Source of the DNA: Ehrlichia ruminantium str. Welgevonden
GTDB lineage: Bacteria > Pseudomonadota > Alphaproteobacteria > Rickettsiales > Anaplasmataceae
DNA length: 64,000 bases
Assembly: GCF_000026005.1 (NCBI RefSeq)
Contig: NC_005295.2
Location: forward strand, 930,001-994,000
Direction: 5' to 3'
A program made the translations under genes and the position numbers. Positions 52,334-63,384 of the stretch are shown here, in pieces (position 1 is the stretch's first letter; each line of letters opens with the position of its first letter). The notes below the pieces were generated by a model. The model did not search any database. It worked only from the letters and a program-made list of their open reading frames with translations, and was not told where the DNA came from.

Positions 52334-52523
52334 TTACAATTCTGAACAATTAGGTTGTAAAATACTTCTATGTTATACTAGTATTACTAAATAATAAGGA
52401 CAACTATAGCATCTATATCTCAATCATGTATCCGTCAACACTATTGCATACTTAGAAGATTTTCACATACCATAACTATTATACAAAGTTGTATGATATA
52501 AACAATATAATTAATTATATCAG

Positions 52524-52707
52524 AACCATGTGCAATGTGTGCTCAAGCAATATCTTTTGCGAGAATACATAGATTGTATTTTGGAGTATATAATAAAAAA
52601 TATGGTGGTGTTGAAAACGGTGCTAGAGTTTTTCACTTCTGTCATAGTATTCCAGAGGTATATGGAGGAATATTAAAAGAAGAAAATATGAAATTGATAA
52701 CTAACTC
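52524..52707 (+). pseudogene. Inverted partial copy of tadA
   Basis: About 184 bp that reads as the C-terminal half of TadA, from EPCAMCAQAISFARIHRLYF to MKLITN, nearly identical to 53397-53580 on the other strand. It lacks the N-terminal half with the HAE catalytic motif and has no recognisable start, so it cannot make an active deaminase. It forms an inverted repeat with the intact gene across about 690 bp. Confidence 0.88.
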
Positions 52708-53372
52708 TGCCTTAGTAGTATAAATTTTCATGCTACTTTTACCACTATATACAAGACAAATATGACTTAATTTGGCATTGTTACATATATACATTACATT
52801 GCAGAGAATTTTTATTGTTATACAATATTTTTATAATGTATAAACAACAGAACTTATTATCAGTAATATGTTTGTAATATTACTTGCTTACCATGTATAT
52901 TATAACAATTAACTTGTATTTCATTTAATATTATAATACTTATAAAAACTATTAGGAAAATTTCACTATATTACACAATACCAAATCATCATAGTATTTG
53001 TTACAAATAGTCAGTTCAACAATCTTTATAAGTTATATTCAAACTTACCTTTATCGAACTATATCAGATTATCAAGTATTCCTCGTTGCAGTAATAAGTT
53101 TATAAGTATAAATTATTTTTAGCTTAAATAATACTTATAACTAATTTTAATAACATATACATAAAGCATACAAACTAGTTAGCTGATATATATTTATAAA
53201 TATCAAACAATTTATAATAAGCTTGTAATATACATGTCTTTTAGAAATAATAAACCTCCAGCACCATATTACAATCCCATATTTTTGAAGATTCAACTCA
53301 TCAAGCTTTACTTTACTAGGCAAATAAATATAACCTAATAGGTACAACCATTATAACTAACATAACAATATA

Positions 53373-53810
53373 CTATTCCCTAAGTCTTCTAAAAAAGTTA
53401 GTCATCAGCCTAATATTTTCTTCTTCTAATATTCCTCCATATACCTCTGGAACACTATGACAGAAGTGAAAAACTCTAGCACCATTTTCAACACCACCAT
53501 ATTTTTTATTATATGCTCCAAAATACAATCTACGTATTCTCGCAAAGGATATTGCTTGAGCACACATTGCACATGGTTCTAAAGTTACATACATATCACA
53601 TTGGTTTAATATATGAGTAGACAATACAATACAAGCATGCCTTATAGATAGAATTTCTGCATGTGCAGTAGGATCACAGTTCTTTACATTTGAGTTGTTT
53701 TGACAAGATATTACTTTACCATTATACACTATTACTGCACCAACTGGTACCTCCAAACAATCTTCCTGTGCTTTACCAATAGCTAATCTCATGTATGAGT
53801 AATTAAACAC
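53373..53810 (-). CDS. tadA: tRNA-specific adenosine deaminase TadA
   Basis: A 145-residue zinc deaminase converting adenosine-34 to inosine in tRNA-Arg(ACG). The zinc motifs are HAE (His50, Glu52) and PCAMC (Cys80, Cys83), followed by FARIRRLYFGAYNKKYGG. The frame opens with GTG at 53810; an ATG at 53792 would cut six residues before the first helix. The length is about the family norm. A truncated inverted copy lies downstream. Confidence 0.94.
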   Translation of the reverse strand: MFNYSYMRLAIGKAQEDCLEVPVGAVIVYNGKVISCQNNSNVKNCDPTAHAEILSIRHACIVLSTHILNQCDMYVTLEPCAMCAQAISFARIRRLYFGAYNKKYGGVENGARVFHFCHSVPEVYGGILEEENIRLMTNFFRRLRE

Positions 53811-53951
53811 TGAATTTATCGTGAATTAAAATTATGATTATACAATAAAAACCATTTCTTAATATATATGTATTTTATTTTTTCAATAGAGCTTACTATT
53901 TTTATTATATTATGATATAATGTATTAAGTTTGTTATAATTATGTGCACCT

Positions 53952-54380
53952 ATGTATTTTGATGTTCTTACATGGTTAGTTATAGCTTTAGGAGCCTTAG
54001 GCATCTGTATAGCACTATTCAACCTGTATAACAATTCTGTACATAGATTTATCATCAAAATATTTACTGATGATGACTATGAAGATAAATTAACAGATGA
54101 AGAAAAATATAAGTTATACATAGAAAAGAAACAAAAAGAGATCATTAAGCATCAGATGCTACATCAATATATTGCTCAAGATCATCTCCAGGAATACAAA
54201 AATCAAGTGAAAATCGTATCAATCATGGAACCTATTGGTCAATGGACTAGGCTTGTTATGTCAGAAAAGCTACAAAGATTTGCTGGTTTAAAATTTGATG
54301 AGAATCAAACTGGATTTTGGCAGATGTTTGTAAGTATGAAATCTTTATCTCAAGGAAAACATAAAGGAAGATCGAAATAA
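53952..54380 (+). CDS. Hypothetical membrane protein
   Basis: A 142-residue protein I do not recognise. An N-terminal hydrophobic helix (about residues 5-26, WLVIALGALGICIALF) is followed by a highly charged, probably helical region (residues 38-85, rich in Lys and Glu) and a C-terminal part containing MEPIGQWTRLVMSEKLQRF and ending in basic KGRSK. It looks like a single-pass protein with a cytoplasmic body. It is divergent from tadA with only 141 bp between, in which promoters for both must lie. No domain name can be given. Confidence 0.65.
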   Translation: MYFDVLTWLVIALGALGICIALFNLYNNSVHRFIIKIFTDDDYEDKLTDEEKYKLYIEKKQKEIIKHQMLHQYIAQDHLQEYKNQVKIVSIMEPIGQWTRLVMSEKLQRFAGLKFDENQTGFWQMFVSMKSLSQGKHKGRSK

Positions 54381-55869
54381 GGCATTAATTAAACCCTAGT
54401 ATAAATAAAAGTTTACTGGCTTTAATATATGACTCATAAGTCATAAACAGCTATTGTAATTAATCATACATTAATAATACCAAAAGCACACTAATGCAAT
54501 TACTACTTTTTACCGCAATATAAATAAAAAACCTACTTTCATATAATAATCTAAAATGTACTATTCTATCTATCACTTGTACATAATACTCAATAGATCA
54601 ATTTTAACCTTAATTTTCAATAAGACAAATCTATAAATCTACACATATTTTACTAAACATTTATAAGCCACTGTAATTGGAAAAATTATACCATTTTGCA
54701 TTATTATAAACTTATATCTAAATAAAACGATAAATCTTCTTTTATGTAATTAACAATACTTAGTTGCTTTTTATACCCAACTTATAATATATTAACAGGT
54801 AATACCTACCCATCTTGATTATATTATTTTCAATAAGACAAATTGATAATCTACATATATTTTACTAAATATTTATAAGCCACTGTAATTGGAAAAATTA
54901 TACCATTTTGCATTATTATAAACTTATATCTAAATAAAACGATAGATCTTCTTTTATGTAATTAACAATACTTAGTTGCTTTTTATACCCAACTTATAAT
55001 ATATTAATAGGTAATACCTACCTATCTTGATTATATTATTTTCAATAAGACAAATCGATAATCTACATATATTTTACTAAATATTTATAAGCCACTGTAA
55101 TTAGAAAAATTATACCATTTTGCATTATTACAAACTTATATTTAAATAAAACGATAAATCCTCTTTTATGTAATTAACAATACTTAGTTGCTTTTTATAC
55201 CCAACTTATAATATATTAATAGGTAATACCTACCCATCTTGATTATATTATTTTCAATAAGACAATTTAATAATTTACATTATATAACTTGTTACTTTAA
55301 AACCATCTGATATCAGATAATATTAAAATATTGTAGCAACTTTAACATTACAATCAGATTCTTAGCTAAATAAGAAAAAGTTTATTATTACATACCCACT
55401 ATCTGTCTTCAATTCCTCAATGTTCAACTTATTGATAACTTTCAATAATATAACTTAATATACATATTACTTAATTAGTTACTCATAAATAACTAAAATT
55501 AGAAAAGTGTAACAGTAGCAACATTTAATCTGTTCCATATGCTATTATAGAAGTTTGTTTAGTAGGTTTCGCAAGTACTGTATGTCGAGTTATCAAGAAA
55601 GTACATACACTGATAATTCAGCATAAATCTAATCACTTGTTAACATTACACAATTTTATCAGTACTTAGGAATACCACTATAAATACCAATAAAAAATGT
55701 GCTATAGGTAAGTAATTTTGAATAACATGATACCATCTAGCACAAATATAAGTTCAACTTTTCACTAATAAATACAGAAAAGTTATAAATAGTACATAAT
55801 TAAAATTAGTAGTATTAGATTTCTATCTTGGTTTATAATAGGCATAAATAATAAGATGGTATTTTAGTT
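54381..55869. other. Noncoding gap before dnaB with a tandem array
   Basis: About 1.5 kb. The first half is a three-and-a-bit copy array, listed separately. The second half (55270-55869) shows nothing beyond AT-rich DNA and must contain the dnaB promoter. Confidence 0.6.
54614..55275. repeat. Tandem repeat array, 3 full copies of about 212 bp plus a partial
   Basis: TTTTCAATAAGACAA marks the copies at 54614, 54827, 55039 and 55251. Periods are 213, 212 and 212. The fourth copy breaks off after about 20 bases. Differences between copies are few. No reading frame runs through it. Confidence 0.92.
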
Positions 55870-57330
55870 TTGAAAGCAAACACCAATAAAAACTTAGAAA
55901 GATTAATATCTGAACTTCCGTGCAATATTGAAGCTGAGCAAATATTGCTTGGAGCTATGTTACGTGATAATAGAGTTTGTGATGCAGTTGGAGATTTAAT
56001 CACAAGCGAAGTTTTTTTTGACCCATTGCATCGTCGTATCTTTGAACAAATTTTCAAAATCAACAAACGTGGACTAATTGCTAATGAGTTGAGTTTAAAA
56101 ATGTTTTTTGATAATGATGAAGCGCTAACTGAATCCGGAGGAGTTGAATACCTGGCAAAAATAGCAACAAAAGCAAGTATTATTTTTGATATTAAAAATA
56201 TAGCAAATATAGTAGTTGATGCTTACTTAAGAAGATGTCTAATATCATTTGGGCAAGATATGATTACTAATGCTTACAACTATGATATTGATAATCCTGC
56301 TGTGTATCAAATAGAAAATGCAGCCCAAAAACTGTTTTTACTAAGTAACCAAGGAAAATCAGATAACACTTACAATAAACTCGCATTTCTAATAGAAAAC
56401 ATTACCAAAAGAATAGAATTTGCAAAAAGCAATGAAGGTACTCTACAAGGAATATCTGTAGGATTACGTGATTTAGATCAGTTATTAAATGGACTACAAA
56501 AATCTGATCTAATTATTCTAGCAGCACGTCCATCTATGGGAAAAACAGCTTTAGCATTAAACATGGCATTAAATGCATGTAAACTTCTACACAGTAAAGA
56601 TCAATATAATGGAATGCACATCGGTTTTTTCTCATTAGAAATGTCAGCTGAACAATTAGCATCGAGAGTAATAGCTATTGAATCAGAGGTTAGTTCATAT
56701 AAGGCATTGTCTGGTAAAATTAGTGGGGAAGAGCTCAATAAGGTTATTGATGCAAGTACAAAAGTATGTAATTTACCATTAATTATTGATGATACATCTA
56801 GCCTCTCAATAAGTAGTTTAAGAACAAGAATTAGAAGAATGCACCAATTGTATAATTTAGGAGCTGTCTTCATAGATTACCTACAATTAGTAAAAGGAAC
56901 TACTAAGCGCAGCGGAGAAAATAGAGTACAAGAAGTTTCTGAAGTCACACAAGGACTTAAAGCTATAGCAAAAGAACTAAATATACCAGTAGTAGCACTA
57001 TCTCAGTTATCTAGGTTAGTTGAACAACGTGATGATAAAAAACCTCAGCTTTCAGATCTACGAGACTCTGGAAGTATAGAACAAGATGCAGATATTGTAA
57101 TGTTTTTATATAGAGAAGAATACTATGAACTTAGAAAACAACCTGCAGAAGGGACAACTAAGCACATTGCATGGCAAGAAAAAATGAATTCAATAAGTAA
57201 TGTTGCAGATGTGTTAATTTCAAAGCAGAGAAATGGCCCAATAGGAAACATAAAACTATTTTTTGAAGCAGAAAAAGGTAGATTCAAGAACTATACTGCA
57301 AAATACAATCCTGCAGATTTTAATGTATGA
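55870..57330 (+). CDS. dnaB: Replicative DNA helicase DnaB
   Basis: A 486-residue hexameric 5'-3' helicase of the replication fork. The N-terminal primase-interaction domain starts LPCNIEAEQILLGAMLRDN. The RecA-like C-terminal domain has Walker A ARPSMGKTALALNMA, Walker B FIDYLQLV and the QLSRLVEQRDDKKPQLSDLR motif with the DNA-binding loop and RDSGSIEQDADIVMFLYR. No intein is present. The start is TTG; no ATG occurs before the conserved N-terminal helix. Confidence 0.97.
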   Translation: MKANTNKNLERLISELPCNIEAEQILLGAMLRDNRVCDAVGDLITSEVFFDPLHRRIFEQIFKINKRGLIANELSLKMFFDNDEALTESGGVEYLAKIATKASIIFDIKNIANIVVDAYLRRCLISFGQDMITNAYNYDIDNPAVYQIENAAQKLFLLSNQGKSDNTYNKLAFLIENITKRIEFAKSNEGTLQGISVGLRDLDQLLNGLQKSDLIILAARPSMGKTALALNMALNACKLLHSKDQYNGMHIGFFSLEMSAEQLASRVIAIESEVSSYKALSGKISGEELNKVIDASTKVCNLPLIIDDTSSLSISSLRTRIRRMHQLYNLGAVFIDYLQLVKGTTKRSGENRVQEVSEVTQGLKAIAKELNIPVVALSQLSRLVEQRDDKKPQLSDLRDSGSIEQDADIVMFLYREEYYELRKQPAEGTTKHIAWQEKMNSISNVADVLISKQRNGPIGNIKLFFEAEKGRFKNYTAKYNPADFNV

Positions 57331-59841
57331 TCTCCAAACAGCAGTTTTTCAATTATTTTAATAAAAAAATAAACTTAATAATAAAACTATACATTTCTTA
57401 ACATTACAAACATAGTAGTATAAGAAAAAACATTACAAATAAACTAAAAAGTACACTACAAAGTGTAACTATATATATGATAAATGCACAATTTGTAAAT
57501 ATTCATTTTCCACATTTCACATAACAAGAAATACACCATCTAACAAAACTTATACACTTTTACATAATTTACTTATCATACACTATGTTATGAATTAAAC
57601 TATTGCAACAAGCTAATGGTAAGTAGTACTAGCAGAATAAATGAAGATTTGCATTTCAAAGTTACATCATAAGTACAGTTTACTATAAAATACTACTTGA
57701 AGTTTTAACATAGATATATTACTAAAATAAATTTAAATTAATATAGAAGCTCTCCTAAATAACTTTATAATACATAAGACATAACAGAATACTTGAATTA
57801 TTTTTTTATACAAATAGATAATATAAAGCACAAATTACACTATAAGATGCACTATTTTTTAACAGTTCTTTTTCATATCCATTAATAAAAAAAGTAACTA
57901 CATATTTATACATATTGATAGAATATAGTCATATATATCATAGAATATCCAAAATGATTGACTAAATAAATCTATATCACTATTACTTCAAAATAAACGA
58001 AATACAAAATATTAAGATCACATGTTATAACACTAGTTTAAATACTAGAATAGATATATTGACTAAAACCAATTTACAATAACATAAGATACAAGAGAAA
58101 TACTAAACTATAAAGAATATAGACCACAAATTATACTCTAAAACGTACAACCCTACAGATACACTATTCTTAAAAACCAGCAGACTATATAGCCTATACT
58201 TATACACTTTTATTAAATTCGTTACCATAAATAGAATACAGCAAATATTACACTTCAACTACTGTCTTATTATAATTACTACTATTTAATAGCTAAAGAT
58301 ATGTATGTCAAAACTATATAAAATAGCTTTACTGCAATATATTAATCTAGCAGACTATATAGCCATACTTATACACTTTTATTAAATTCGTTACCATAAA
58401 TAGAATATAGCAAATATTACACTTCAACTACTGTCTTATTATAATTACTACTATTTAATAGCTAAAGATATGTATGTCAAAACTATATAAAATAGCTTTA
58501 CTGCAATATATTAATCTAGCAGACTATATAGCCATACTTATACACTTTTATTAAATTCGTTACCATAAATAGAATATAGCAAATATTACACTTCAACTAC
58601 TGTCTTATTATAATTACTACTATTTAATAGCTAAAGATATGTATGTCAAAACTATATAAAATAGTTTTACTGTAATATATTAATCTAAATGTCAATGACA
58701 AAAATATTATTCAATAAACCAAATATGCTGAAAATTTTATTAAATAATTTTACAATAACGCAATATAGTAAGAAACTGTAAACTACTCACTGAAGAATAT
58801 AAAATAAAAACTATACTACAAAGTGCAATATTAGAGATTGATACATAATCTAAAAAGTTTTACAATTGTAAATGGAACTACTATTCCTCATATAAAACAA
58901 TAAACACACATAAGATAATTTAGATAAAAGTATTTTTTATTTCTGGACAATTAATATTTAATACGTTGCAATATAGTTTTCTATAAACAATCTTTTAATA
59001 GTTTTTTATTACTACTAATTAACAAAATTACCTTTTATTCTTATAATATAATCATGCACAATCATAAACACTAAACGAGTATTATAAAACTTTTATTGAC
59101 ATACATGTTTTACACACATAATAACAAATTTTAATAAATAATATTGTAAATTATTATATTTATAATCCAGACTACTTAATACATTTGATTTAATATTTCC
59201 ACATAATTTCCTACTTGCTCTTTACTGTTACCAGAGCACCAAACTTTCTGTATAACATGCAGGATAAACATTGACAAATTAGATATGCTAAACTACATAT
59301 AATATTTATTAATAGAAAACTTACTATATATACAAGTTTTAAGATGCACTATTATATATAAACATATTTCAATTGCACATTATACTCCTATAATAACATG
59401 AACCATGTTTAAGTATAATTAATCCTTATCTACTACTTTTAAACTATTTTAAAATAGAAATTTTACAAAAAATACATATTATCCAAATTATTATATATTA
59501 CTAAAAATCAATACTATAAACTGTATATAAAAAAACATTATAGAGATACACTACTTGGTAGTTTTGTATTTAGCAGAACAAAAGATCTTATTAAATGTAT
59601 TACACTCCAGATAAATATGCTCATAATTTATCATATAAAACACATAGCTTGAATCTCTTTCACCTCTTGGATATGTCAACCTTACAATTAGAATAACAAA
59701 AATCTTGTATGTATTACACTTTAGCTAAACACTTTCCTAAATAATACTAATAATACTTACTATTTATAACACATAACTTGAATTTTTCATTTTTTACATA
59801 CGATCTAGTCTTGTCATTAGAGTAATAGAATTTATATAATA
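57331..59841. other. Longest noncoding gap, between dnaB and fabH
   Basis: About 2.5 kb between convergent genes. It holds one tandem array (58179-58687), listed separately. The remainder is AT-rich, with short recurring motifs such as CACAAATTAYACT and AAAATGTAYAAC but no gene, RNA or terminator that I can support. Confidence 0.6.
58179..58687. repeat. Tandem repeat array, 3 copies of 169-170 bp
   Basis: AGCAGACTATATAGCC marks the copies at 58179, 58349 and 58518. The copies are almost identical (single-base differences), so this array is young. No reading frame spans it. Confidence 0.93.
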
Positions 59842-60801
59842 CTACATTCTCACTAAACATACACCCCAAGTAATACCAGCACCTATTGCTGCCAAAACAA
59901 CAAGATCATCTTGTTTTAACTTTCCTGAATTTTTTGCATAAGATAATGCTAATGGTATTGAAGCTGCAGATGTGTTAGCATGTTGATTAATACTAATTAC
60001 CATTTTCTCAGAAGGTATTTTTAATCTTCTTGCTACTAATTCAATGATACGAATATTAGCTTGATGCAACACAAACCAGTTAACCTCATCTATGCTCAAA
60101 TTATTTTTATTTAGAATTTCAACTATAGAAGCACTTAATTTTTCAATTGCATGTTCAAACACAACTGTACCATTCATACATATTGTACCTGCAACACCAT
60201 TGTATGCTGTACCACCACTTGTATACAATAAATTATGAAGAGTTCCATCAGAATACAAAATAGTAGATATAACACCAGTATTTCGTGCAGAATTATTACT
60301 TAAAACAACTGCACCTGCACCATCACCAAATAATACACATGTAGACCTATCCTTCCAATCTAAAATTCTAGACATTACTTCAGCCCCTATTACAAGTGAC
60401 ACATTAACCTGACCAGATTTTATAAAATTATCAGCAATAGCCATAGCATATATGAATCCAGAACAAACAGCCTGAATATCAAACGCAAAAGCATTCTTAC
60501 ACTCCAACTTAGACTGAACTATAGTAGCACAACTAGGAAACGTCCTATCTGGTGTAGTAGTAGCAACAACAATTAAATCAACATCCTGTTTATTAATACC
60601 TGAATCATTCAAAGCAAGTTTTGCTGCCTCTACAGCCATATCTGATGTCATTTGATCATCTGCAGCAATATATCTCTGTCTAATACCAGTCCTTTTGACT
60701 ATCCATTCATCACTCGTTGCAACAGTACAAGCAAGATCATCATTTGTTACCAAACTTTTAGGTAAATAAGAACCTATTCCCAATATCCTAGAACTTCTCA
60801 T
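59842..60801 (-). CDS. fabH: Beta-ketoacyl-ACP synthase III
   Basis: A 319-residue condensing enzyme that starts type II fatty-acid synthesis by joining acetyl-CoA and malonyl-ACP. The catalytic triad is visible: Cys in FDIQAVCSGFIYAM, His in WFVLHQANIRII, and Asn in SINQHANTSAASIPLAL. VKRTGIRQRYIA near the N-terminus is typical. It begins 16 bp after plsX in the rpmF-plsX-fabH operon. Confidence 0.97.
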   Translation of the reverse strand: MRSSRILGIGSYLPKSLVTNDDLACTVATSDEWIVKRTGIRQRYIAADDQMTSDMAVEAAKLALNDSGINKQDVDLIVVATTTPDRTFPSCATIVQSKLECKNAFAFDIQAVCSGFIYAMAIADNFIKSGQVNVSLVIGAEVMSRILDWKDRSTCVLFGDGAGAVVLSNNSARNTGVISTILYSDGTLHNLLYTSGGTAYNGVAGTICMNGTVVFEHAIEKLSASIVEILNKNNLSIDEVNWFVLHQANIRIIELVARRLKIPSEKMVISINQHANTSAASIPLALSYAKNSGKLKQDDLVVLAAIGAGITWGVCLVRM

Positions 60802-60817
60802 TTAAATAACACTATCT

Positions 60818-61828
60818 TTAATTCAACTCATGAACAATCTTAGCATTAATATCATGAATTACAGCATTGACAACTACTTTTACAGCATTAGCAAAAGCTA
60901 ATTCATCAGAATTCCCATGACTTTTTACTACTACACCATTCAATCCTAAAAACATTGCCCCATTATGTAGCTTGGGATCAAACTTGCTAAAATTTTTTAT
61001 CAATCTTGGTTTAAGTAGTAACCCTGCAAATTTAGCTACTATAGATTCAGAAATTGACTCTTTAAAAATTGAAGCAATAGTACTTGCGATAGATTCAGAC
61101 ACTTTTAATACAACATTACCACAAAACCCATCAGTTACAACAACATCTACCTTACCATCTACCATATCTTTAGGCTCAACATAACCACAAAAATTTATTT
61201 TACCTTCAACTTCTTTTAATAAGGAAAATGCTTCTCTAATTACACCAGTACCTTTAATTTCTTCTTGTCCAACATTAAGCAATGCAACTTTAGGATTAGG
61301 TATATTTAGTACAGCTTTTGCAAAAGCACCACCCATAATTGCAAACTGGAACAAAGAATTTGCATTACACTCAATATTAGCACCTAAATCTAATAATACA
61401 AAATCCTGAAATTTAGAAGGAACTTTAGTACAAATAGCAGGACGATCAATATTAGGAAGAGTACCTAATACAAAACGTGATATCGCCATTAAAGCTCCAG
61501 TATTACCACAAGATACTACACCAGATGAAGTACCAGTTTTTATACTATCAATTGCACACCACATACTAGAAGACTTACGTTTTCTTAGAGCAAAAGATGG
61601 CTTATCATTTGCCAGCACAACATCTGAAGTATTAATAAAGACACTATTATCACGTACTGCTTTATACTTATCTAGCACAGGTAATACACAATCCTCTTTT
61701 CCATATATATTAAAAGATATATTGTGATCTACCAATAAATTCATCAAAGCAAAATTCAACCCACCTACTACTGCTTCTGGGGCAAAATCTCCACCCATAG
61801 CGTCTACTGCAATTGATATCGTGCTCAT
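60818..61828 (-). CDS. plsX: Phosphate acyltransferase PlsX
   Basis: A 336-residue peripheral membrane enzyme converting acyl-ACP to acyl-phosphate for phosphatidic acid synthesis with PlsY. It begins with ISIAVDAMGGDFAPEAVVGG and contains SSGVVSCGNTGALMA, VALLNVGQEEIKGT and VVVTDGFCGNVVLK, all family landmarks. I chose the ATG at 61828, five codons inside the longest frame. It sits between rpmF and fabH on the same strand. Confidence 0.96.
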   Translation of the reverse strand: MSTISIAVDAMGGDFAPEAVVGGLNFALMNLLVDHNISFNIYGKEDCVLPVLDKYKAVRDNSVFINTSDVVLANDKPSFALRKRKSSSMWCAIDSIKTGTSSGVVSCGNTGALMAISRFVLGTLPNIDRPAICTKVPSKFQDFVLLDLGANIECNANSLFQFAIMGGAFAKAVLNIPNPKVALLNVGQEEIKGTGVIREAFSLLKEVEGKINFCGYVEPKDMVDGKVDVVVTDGFCGNVVLKVSESIASTIASIFKESISESIVAKFAGLLLKPRLIKNFSKFDPKLHNGAMFLGLNGVVVKSHGNSDELAFANAVKVVVNAVIHDINAKIVHELN

Positions 61829-61864
61829 CTGTATATTTCCCAATATTAATCAGTATCAAAACAA

Positions 61865-62047
61865 TTATATATTACTATCAACTTCCACTATTTGCTTACC
61901 ATTATAGTACCCACCTAAACATATATGATGAGATAACTTATATTCTCCAGTTGTTTTATCAATTCCAATATTAGGAACTTTCAATTTACAATGTGAACGG
62001 TGCATATTACGACGTGACTTTGACTTTTTTCTTTTTGGTACAGCCAT
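61865..62047 (-). CDS. rpmF: 50S ribosomal protein L32
   Basis: A 60-residue basic ribosomal protein beginning [18 protein letters not shown]. The C-terminal half contains the [15 protein letters not shown] segment. The four zinc cysteines of some L32 proteins are not present. The ATG at 62047 gives the conserved MAVPK start. It heads the rpmF-plsX-fabH operon and is divergent from tgt with about 140 bp between. Confidence 0.97.
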   Translation of the reverse strand: MAVPKRKKSKSRRNMHRSHCKLKVPNIGIDKTTGEYKLSHHICLGGYYNGKQIVEVDSNI

Positions 62048-62190
62048 TAATATAAACTCCACAATTTAAAACACCAGGGTACATTATCAGTGAAAAAACA
62101 TAAATTAGCAAATATTTTTCAACTAAACTCTAGTAAAAATTTATAAAATAACTTAAACATTACTTAAAGTATTAAATTTTTACATTGTTC

Positions 62191-63384
62191 ATGTATAAAA
62201 ATTTCCAATTTAAAGTAAAACATCAACATAATAATGCAAGATTATGTATGATACACACACCCCATGGAGTAATTAATACTCCAGCATTTATATTTTGTGC
62301 AACAAAAGCAGCTGTAAAAGCTGTTGATATTTCAAAAGTAAAAGAATCTAATACACAGATAATATTATCTAATACTTATCATTTAATGTTACAACCTGGA
62401 GAAGATATTATAAAAAAATTAGGTGGGCTACATAAAATTACGGGATGGGATAGACCAATACTTACAGATTCAGGTGGATATCAAATCTTCAGCTTAGGGT
62501 ATGGATCAGTATCACAAGAAATAAAAAGTGCAGGAAGACCACATAAATCTAAAACTTTAATATCAATTAATGAAGAAGGTGCTATCTTTAAATCCTATAT
62601 TAATGGTAACATATACCACTTAACTCCTGAAAAATCTATACAGATTCAACACAAACTAGGAGCAGATCTCGTTGTAGTACTAGATGAATGTACACCATTT
62701 CACATAAGCTATGATTACACAAAAAATTCAATGTACATGAGTAACCGTTGGGCTATTAGATGCATCAATGAGTTTAAAAAAATCAATGATAATTCCCAAG
62801 CATTATATGGAATAATTCAAGGAGGAATTTATGAAGATTTAAGACGAGAAAGCTGTAACTTCATCAATAATACCCCATTTTTTGGACATGCAATAGGTGG
62901 TTCACTAGGAAATTGTAAACAACAAATGTACGATATTGTTTCTTTTACATCAGAAAAATTAAATAGAGATCGTCCCATACATCTCCTAGGTATAGGTAAT
63001 ATTAATGATATTTTCCAAGGAGTAAAATCAGGAATAGATACTTTTGATTGTGTCTACCCTACAAGATTAGCTAGACATGGTGGAGCATTAATAAAAGTAC
63101 AATATAGAAATGAAGAAAATGCTACTAAAGAATATATTAATTTACGAAATGAAAGATTTAAGATAGATACAAACCCTATAGAAGCAGATTGTAAATGTTT
63201 TACATGTTCTCATCATTCACGAGGATATATACACCATCTCCTAAAAGCACAAGAAATACTGGCTCATAGTTTACTTACAATACATAACATATACTTTATG
63301 AACAATCTAATGAGTGCCATTAGAGAATCTATATTGAATAACACACTAGATATAGAACAAAAAAAATGGGTGGTAACATCATAA
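62191..63384 (+). CDS. tgt: Queuine tRNA-ribosyltransferase
   Basis: A 397-residue enzyme that swaps guanine-34 for preQ1 in tRNAs with GUN anticodons. The substrate loop DSGGYQIFSLG, catalytic-domain motif VVLDECTP, GGSLGNCKQQMYD, the nucleophile region GIDTFDCVYPTRLARHGGAL, and the zinc site CKCFTCSHHSRGYIHHLLKA with late HNIYF are all present. The ATG at 62191 is preferred over a TTG two codons earlier. A tandem array follows the stop. Confidence 0.97.
   Translation: MYKNFQFKVKHQHNNARLCMIHTPHGVINTPAFIFCATKAAVKAVDISKVKESNTQIILSNTYHLMLQPGEDIIKKLGGLHKITGWDRPILTDSGGYQIFSLGYGSVSQEIKSAGRPHKSKTLISINEEGAIFKSYINGNIYHLTPEKSIQIQHKLGADLVVVLDECTPFHISYDYTKNSMYMSNRWAIRCINEFKKINDNSQALYGIIQGGIYEDLRRESCNFINNTPFFGHAIGGSLGNCKQQMYDIVSFTSEKLNRDRPIHLLGIGNINDIFQGVKSGIDTFDCVYPTRLARHGGALIKVQYRNEENATKEYINLRNERFKIDTNPIEADCKCFTCSHHSRGYIHHLLKAQEILAHSLLTIHNIYFMNNLMSAIRESILNNTLDIEQKKWVVTS

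Larger units (their letters stand above)
51701..53372. other. Noncoding gap between thiO and tadA
   Basis: About 1.7 kb. It includes a 12-base C run at 52322-52333 and the inverted tadA fragment at 52524-52707, both listed separately. Otherwise AT-rich with no gene. Confidence 0.6.
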
